Source: Baffinella frigidus (lineage: Eukaryota > Cryptophyceae > Cryptomonadales > Baffinellaceae). From it: a DNA stretch of 13,787 bases. The stretch is taken from contig MU646813.1 in assembly GCA_026770585.1 (NCBI GenBank), forward strand, positions 235,597 through 249,383, given 5' to 3'. Within the stretch, counting starts at the first letter, position 1. Each line of letters starts with the position of its first letter. Under the pieces are notes generated by a model. The model did not search any database. It was not told where the DNA came from and worked only from the letters and a program-made list of their open reading frames with translations. Shown here piece by piece: positions 7,191-12,400 of this stretch. A program made the translations under genes and the position numbers.

Positions 7191-7263
7191 CCATCCTACA
7201 CGGGAATGTATCCGGTCATCCTACACGGGACGGTATCCGGTCATCCTACACGGGACGGGATCC
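7191..7263. repeat. Three tandem 25-bp J units
   Basis: GGTCATCCTACACGGGACGG-TATCC repeats with 25-bp spacing (7191, 7214, 7239). It is related to the arms of the hairpin at 4087-4152. On the minus strand each unit contains CCCGTGTAGGATG, which could supply a GT donor right after the candidate exon at 7330-7264. Confidence 0.8.
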
Positions 7264-7330
7264 CCGGAGCTTCGAGCTCTCGCACGCGCGCCTCGAGCGC
7301 TGCTGCACGCCGCTCCGCCGCCACCATTCT
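7264..7330 (-). CDS. Candidate coiled-coil exon W6 of the kinase gene
   Basis: On the minus strand CTCGGCAG is followed in phase 0 by RMVAAERRAAALEARVRELEAPG. Its spacing of Leu, Val and Ala with many charged residues is typical of a coiled coil. Phase 0 fits the end of W4 (AAG|GTACGT) and of the tentative W5. The 3' end is uncertain: GT donors occur in the J units just downstream. Three partial copies of the acceptor plus exon start lie upstream, at 7498, 7653 and 8227. Membership in the kinase gene is inferred from strand, order and phase only. Confidence 0.5.
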
Positions 7331-7673
7331 CTGCCGAGGGGAATAGGAGAAATTAGTTATGGCATAGGAGATTTAATTAGGCCTATGAACAAATTTAATA
7401 AGGCTTCCTAATTAAAACGAAAACGCTAATTAGGGGAGTGATCCAGTTTTATCTTTCGAGATGAGCGCTGCTGCACGCCGCTCCGCCGCCACCATTCTCT
7501 GCCAATGGGGAATAGGAGAAATTAGTCAGGGCGTAGAAGATTTAATTAGGATTTAATTAGGCTTCCTAATTAAATGAAAACGCTAATTAGGGGAGTGATT
7601 CAGTTATCTTTCGAGATGAGCGCTGCTGCACGCCGCCCCGCCGCCACTATTCTCTGCCGACGGGAAAAGAAAC
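7297..7673 (-). repeat. Satellite of acceptor, 34-nt exon start and K repeat
   Basis: GCGCTGCTGCACGCCGCTCC recurs at 7297, 7465 and 7620 (spacings 168 and 155). Each unit contains, in minus-strand order, an AT-rich intron segment with K-type TTTAATTAGG stems, GGCAG, and the first 34 nt of exon W6. The two upstream copies lose exon homology at the same point, so exon edges were duplicated as a block. The third unit is interrupted by element L. Confidence 0.75.
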
Positions 7674-7876
7674 CGATGAGATAGAGCTATTCCGGTAGGA
7701 CTTGTCGCGTTTTCGAATTTGGGATTTGAGAATTTCAGACTTCATTTGTACCATGCGATTTGAAACGGTGTGTTTTAAAACGTTTTACGACCTTTAAAAC
7801 CTTTTTGAAGTCTGAAATCTTGAAATCTCGAATTCGAAAACGCGACAAGTCCTACCGGAATAGCTCTATCTCATCG
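7674..7876. mobile_element. Element L, 203 bp with 71-bp inverted arms
   Basis: The arm starting CGATGAGATAGAGCTATTCC at 7674 is repeated inverted up to 7876, with about five mismatches over 71 bp (TTCAGACTTCA at the inner end). The AT-rich 61-bp centre has its own TTTTAAAACG stem. It interrupts the satellite. No ORF for a transposase; a foldback MITE. Confidence 0.85.
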
Positions 7877-8056
7877 AGGGGGGCAGCACCGATCAACTAC
7901 CATGAAATTTACCCCAGCGAAATCTACGCTTTGTACATTTCATGTGAGTTGGCTAAAATAGTTTGCAAGTTTGGAAGTTTTTCGACCCCCCGAAAGTGTC
8001 AAGTCATCAGAGAACCGCTCTAATTGGGGAACTGATTCAGTTATCTTTCGACATAA
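7877..8056. other. Unassigned, then end of a satellite unit
   Basis: 7877-8016 resembles nothing else here and has no convincing exon boundary. 8017-8056 (CTAATTGGGGAACTGATTCA, TTATCTTTCGACATAAGCGC) matches the tail of the satellite unit seen before 7465 and 7620, so L plus this insert split one satellite unit. Confidence 0.4.
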
Positions 8057-8080
8057 GCGCAGCCGCACGCCGCTCCGCTA

Positions 8081-8190
8081 CCGAGCGAGGACGGGACACG
8101 ATTTTAAAAACTTTAACCTGAATCCTGAAGGAAATGGACTTTTAAAATGAAAAGCTAGGACCGGGATTCCGGTCCTGACTGTCTTACATG
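8081..8190. repeat. Family M repeat, copy 1
   Basis: CCGAGCGAGGACGGGACACG, CTGAATCCTGAAGGAAATGG, ACTTTTAAAATGAAAAGCT and the hairpin GGACCGGGATTCCGGTCC. Copy 2 lies at 10879-10991. Confidence 0.8.
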
Positions 8191-8407
8191 TGCCGAGTTG
8201 GCTCGACAGCGGCACCGCCACCATTCTCTGCCGAGGGGCACAGTTCCGATTTAGTTTCGGAACAAGACAGATCCTGTCCCGCTATCTTAGGCTTCCGCCG
8301 AAGATAAGGGTGTGTCTGCTATTTTAGGCATGCAATGATGATATCTTACGCCTTTCTATGTGGACAGATGGAAGCCAAGGGGCACAGTCTTTTCATCAGA
8401 AGGGGCA
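8191..8407. other. Unassigned, with a decoy acceptor at 8227 and two small hairpins
   Basis: 8215-8231 repeats the W6 acceptor and the first ~12 nt of its exon on the minus strand, then diverges. GTTCCGATTTAGTTTCGGAA (about 8242) and TATCTTAGG-CTTCCGCCG-AAGATA (about 8283) are small foldbacks. No gene seen. Confidence 0.4.
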
Positions 8408-8479
8408 TACGGGAGTACCTCGCTCATAAGAAACCGCCCCCCCCTAGGACCCTACAGTAGGGCTATCCCTAGGGCCCCA
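8408..8479. mobile_element. Family A left half, copy 8 (truncated)
   Basis: TACGGGAGTACCTCGCTCAT through CCTAGGGCCCCA, ending exactly where a complete A element begins. No right half follows that element, so this is not a simple nested insertion. Confidence 0.8.
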
Positions 8480-8600
8480 TACAGGGGTACCTCGCTCATA
8501 AGAAACTACACCCCCCGTAGGACCACCGTAGGGCCCTAGGGAGAGCCCTACTGTAGAGTCCTAGGGGGGGGCGGTTTCTTATGAGCGAGGTACCCCTGTA
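8480..8600. mobile_element. Family A TIR element, copy 9
   Basis: 121 bp, TA flanks, both TIRs intact, directly head-to-tail with truncated copy 8. Confidence 0.92.
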
Positions 8601-8762
8601 GCACCGCCACGCGTGACAGACACACTGTTTCCGCGTGCCGCCTCCCAGATTCGGTGACTTTAGGCGAAATTGACTTAGAACTGACCTCAGGGGAGCCTCA
8701 TGACCTGTGGGTTCTGAGACCCTTTCTGCCGAGGGGCAATTTCAGCGCCAGGCCCACCAATC
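8601..8762. other. No feature seen
   Basis: Unassigned sequence between elements A and N. Confidence 0.3.
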
Positions 8763-8921
8763 CACACAGCGGGCTACGAAGGGATTTCCGGGCGCGCAGA
8801 GCCCGAGTTTCCGTTACCTTATCCGTAGGAACCCCCCATGTCCTTACGGGTTGCCTACTGTAGGGTCCTAGGTCTTATCGCTCAGGGGTCATTGAAAATC
8901 CCTTCGAAGTACGTTCTGTGG
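8763..8921. mobile_element. Family N element, copy 2
   Basis: Left TIR CACACAGCGGGCTACGAAGG, core CCGTTACCTTATCCGTAGGA and TGCCTACTGTAGGGTCCTAG, right TIR CCCTTCGAAGTACGTTCTGT. About 159 bp, non-coding. The right TIR carries substitutions. Confidence 0.88.
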
Positions 8922-8924
8922 CCC

Positions 8925-9029
8925 TATCCCCTAAGTGGCGAGGCGGTCGAAATTGCCCGCCAAGAGGTCCTAGGCAGGTCCTAGGGCCCTACGGTAGGGC
9001 GTATGAGCCTACTCGCCACTTGAGGGATG
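8925..9029. mobile_element. Family E TIR element, copy 8
   Basis: 105 bp. Left flank TA, right TG. Core orientation as copies 6 and 10. It lies immediately next to N copy 2. Confidence 0.9.
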
Positions 9030-9061
9030 CAAGGACACGTGCCAGTGGTAGGGCTCACAAC

Positions 9062-9118
9062 CCTCTCCCTCAAACAGGTCTCCAATTCCCTCTCGCTTTT
9101 CCCTCTTGGCAGAGAGCG
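9062..9118 (-). CDS. Tentative exon W5 of the kinase gene
   Basis: In phase 0 after the AG at 9120-9119, the minus strand reads RSLPRGKSERELETCLRER up to AGG|GTTGTG at 9062. The Leu-rich charged stretch could start the coiled coil continued by W6, and both ends are phase 0. The acceptor is weak: the better polypyrimidine tract (CTCTCTGCCAAG) gives the wrong phase. W4 may instead splice directly to W6. Confidence 0.25.
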
Positions 9119-9177
9119 CTCTCTATCACATATCCCGCGATTCTCACCAGGGCTCATAACCAGATATCCCAACGTAC

Positions 9178-9411
9178 CTTGGTCGCGACCGTAACCTTCT
9201 GCCTAGCCGCCGCATCCATCCAATCCCCCACCGCCCCCCCCCCCTGCGACCCCCCTTGCGACCCCCCCCCCTGCGACCCAGACCGTACCCCCACAGAGGC
9301 GGAGCGCGGGCGGAGGGGGGAGAGGGGGTGGAGGGGCGCGTCCGGGGAGCGCAGGAGTGCCTGGACCGTAGGGTGGTCCAGGACCTCTCGCGAGGAGGGC
9401 CGTTGTGCGGG
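9178..9411 (-). CDS. Exon W4: kinase subdomain XI and Gly/Ser/Gln-rich tail
   Basis: Acceptor CCCCAACACAG at 9412, then in phase 0 PAQRPSSREVLDHPTVQALL. The Arg of RPSS is the invariant subdomain XI Arg that pairs with the APE-motif Glu, and REVLDHP is the usual closing helix of kinase domains. The rest is a low-complexity linker rich in Gly, Ser and Gln, encoded by G-runs (ASVGVRSGSQGGG), then DWMDAAARQKVTVATK. It ends at AAG|GTACGT (9178), a near-consensus donor. If not spliced, the frame stops at 9156-9154. The acceptor follows a CCCTAAA telomere-like array. Joined to W3 it reads MIHPE|PAQRP without a gap. Confidence 0.82.
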
Positions 9412-12400
9412 CTGTGTTGGGGTTTAGGGTTTAGGGTTTAGGGTCTAGGGTCTAGGGTCTAGGGTCTAGGGTCTAGAGGTGGGGGGTGGGGGGTTTGGGG
9501 TTTGGGGTTTGGGGTTTAGGGTTTAGGGTCTAGGGTTTAGGGTTTAGGGCTTAAGGCTTAGGGTGGGGGGTGAGGGGTGAGGGTTGAGGGGCGAGGGGTG
9601 TAGGGTTTAGGGATTCGGGTCTAGGGAGTAGGGCGTAGGATGTCGGGCGTAGGGTTTATAGATTCGGGTCTGTTGATGACGTCAGGGTGCAGCAGTTGAG
9701 GGTATTTTGATGACCTCGTGTATGTAGGGTGTATGGTTTGTATGGGTTAGGGTTACCACGCCAGAGGGCACGCAACATCCACTTTTGACATCTTTCACGG
9801 GAAAGCTCCTGCATACTTAAGTCAACGACGCCAGATCTGGCGTGGATAAGGCGTCGGTTTCCCTCGAGCCCTCTGGCGTGGTACGACCTCGGGGTGGATC
9901 ATCGCTGCGACAAGCTGCGCCAGGTCGTGCAACAGTCTCCGCGGCAGCGCGCCTCTCCCTAACGTTTCAACCACACAGCGGGCTACGAAGAGATTTTCGG
10001 GCGCTGACAGCCCGAGGTTCCGTTGCCTGGCCCGTAGGAACCCCCCTATATCCCTACGGGTTGCCTACCGTAGGGTCCTAGGTCTTATCGCTTAGGGGTT
10101 ATTCAAGATCCTTTCAGACCTCGGGGTGGATCATCGCTGCGACAAGCTGCGCCAGGTCGTGCGGCAGTCTCCGCGGCAGCGCCCCTTTCCCTGGGGTTTC
10201 GGGTTTCGGGGTTAGGGTTTAGGGTTTAGGGTTTATTGTTTATTATTTATTGTTTATTGTTTATTGTGTATTGTTTCGGGTTTAGGGGTTTGGGTCCTTG
10301 GTCGGATAGCGAGGGGTTAAATGGGATCTTTTATTAATTAATTTCACGATTTATGAAATGCAAAACATCGCCATGTCGTGCGGCAGTCTCCGCGGCAGCG
10401 CCCCTTTCCCTGGGGTTTATGGTTTATGGTTTATGGTTTAGGGTTTATGGTTTAGGGTTTATGGTTTGGGGTTTGGGGTTTGGAGCTTGGGGTTTGGGGT
10501 TTGGGGTTTGGGGTTCGGGGTTTATGGTTTAGGGTTTATGGTTTATGGTTTATGGTTTATGGTTTATGGTTTATGGTTTAGGGTTTAGGGTTTAGGGTTT
10601 AAGGTTTAGGGTTTGGGGTTTGGGGTTTAGGTTTTAGGGTTGAGGGTTTAGGGTTTAGGGTTTGGGGTGTAGGGGTTATAGGTCAATTCTAACTGTCCTA
10701 CAGAGGTAGAATGCCTGCGCGGAGGTCATGGTAGGCCGGGGCCCACGTCCTCTCCTCTTCTCTCGTATGCACCGCTACACACAGAAGGCGAGGAGAGGAG
10801 GAGAGGAGGAGAGGAAGAGAGGAAGAGAGGAGGTGAGGCCCGGCCGACCTGTCTGAACGCTACGGACAACCCCCGCTGCCGAGCGAGGACGTGACACAAA
10901 TTCAAAGAATTAAAAAAAACTTTCACCTGAATCCCAAGGGAAATGGACTTTTAAAATGAAAAAGCTGAGACCGGATTTCCGGTCCTGGCTTTTAAACGAA
11001 CCCCGTGTTGCCTCGATGGCGGGGGGGATGGCATGCCTGCGCGGAGGTCGTGGTAGGCCGGGCCCGCCGCTTCTCCTCTTCTCCTGTGTGTACCGGTACA
11101 CACAGGAGAAGAGCGGAGGCCCAGCCGATCTGGATGGTACAGGAGCGCTATAATAGGTCTCTACAAGTCCTATCCCTTAAGTGGCGAGTAGGCTCATACG
11201 CCCTACGGTAGGGCCCTAGGACCTGCCTAGGGCGAGTTAGGGCGAATATTCGCCCGTCCGCCACTTAAGGGATAACCCAAGGCCTTTAAAAGTTCGTAGA
11301 CCCCCCCCTCCGGGCGCGGCAGCCTCTATCTGTCTTCAACAAGTTGTGTCTCTCGCCCCGATCTAGCGAACGGCGCAGCCTTCCAGACGCAGAATCTGTC
11401 CAACGCGTTAGATAGGGGGCAGGATGCCTGCGCCGGTTTCCCTCGAGCCCTCTGGCGTGGAACCCTGAACCATAAAACCCTTACACCCTACACGAGGTCA
11501 TCGAAATACCCTGAACAGCCATGGGGGGCAGGATGCCTGCGCGGAGGTCGTGGTAGGCCGGGCCCGCCTCAGGAAGCCGCTCGTCACTCGCCATCTCTGC
11601 ACCCACCCGCCACGCTATCAGCCATCAGCCATCAGTGCCAAGGAAGAGCTCTGCCCACCCAAAAGATGGAAGAGCTCTGCCCACCCGAAAGACCATCAGT
11701 GCCAAGGAAGAGCTCTGCCCACCCGAATATAACCCACCACACGCGTCACTCCGCAGCTCTGCCCACCCGCCACGTTATAAGTCAGGAAAATCAGTACCGG
11801 GGAAAACTCTCTGATCTCGGCGTCGTCCTAATTCCGGCATTCCGTACCACCCTACTGAATTGCCTGTACCGTAACACCCTACGGAATCCGCTCGGCACTC
11901 GCCATCTCTGCCCCCACCTGCGACGTCATCAGTCAGGAAAGTACCGGCAAAGAGGAAAATCCGTACGACGGAAAAGAACCCACAGCTCGTCACTTGCCGT
12001 CTCTGCTCACACGCCACGCTATCAGTCAGGAAAATCAGCACCAAGGAATGTACCCCAAAAGAGCTCTGCTCACCCGCTACGGTGTCAGTCATCAGTAACA
12101 AGGAATATACCCCCCCCCACCAGGAATATACCCCCCCACACTCGTCACTCGCCATCTCTGCGACCCCGCCATGTCACCAGTGATCAGTACCAAGGAATAT
12201 ACCCCCACACGATCCCTTAAGTGGCCATGCTGTCAAAATTGACCGCTAAGAGGTCCTAGGCAGGTCCTAGGGCCCTACGGTAGGGCGTACGAGCCTACTG
12301 GCCACTTGAGGGATAACCCACCTCTAGCAACGCCGCATGCTAAACGCTCCTGAGATTGAAAACGGTTTCCCGGAAACAGACTGTGCCGTAGATAGAGGCG

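Noticed and set aside
7191-7263. CRISPR-like array
   Set aside because: Units are directly adjacent, imperfect and without spacers, in a eukaryotic intron-rich setting.
7760-8023. 87-residue plus-strand protein
   Set aside because: Its first third lies in the arm of foldback element L. The rest has no splice boundary or recognisable motif.
1064-8600. Recurring peptide of the type YRGTSLIRN...MSEVPLY
   Set aside because: This is the translation of family A TIRs. Identical nucleotide ends in all frames and strands show a DNA element, not a protein family.
8918-9427. 169-residue plus-strand reading frame
   Set aside because: It is the antisense shadow of exon W4 joined to an E element. The minus strand gives recognisable kinase residues instead.
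4630-10672. True chromosome end
   Set aside because: The arrays are degenerate, have both orientations and are flanked by exons and elements, so they are interstitial.
11666-12220. 184-residue plus-strand frame rich in His, Pro and Arg
   Set aside because: It is translation of the intron-1 tandem array. The repeat explains the pattern.
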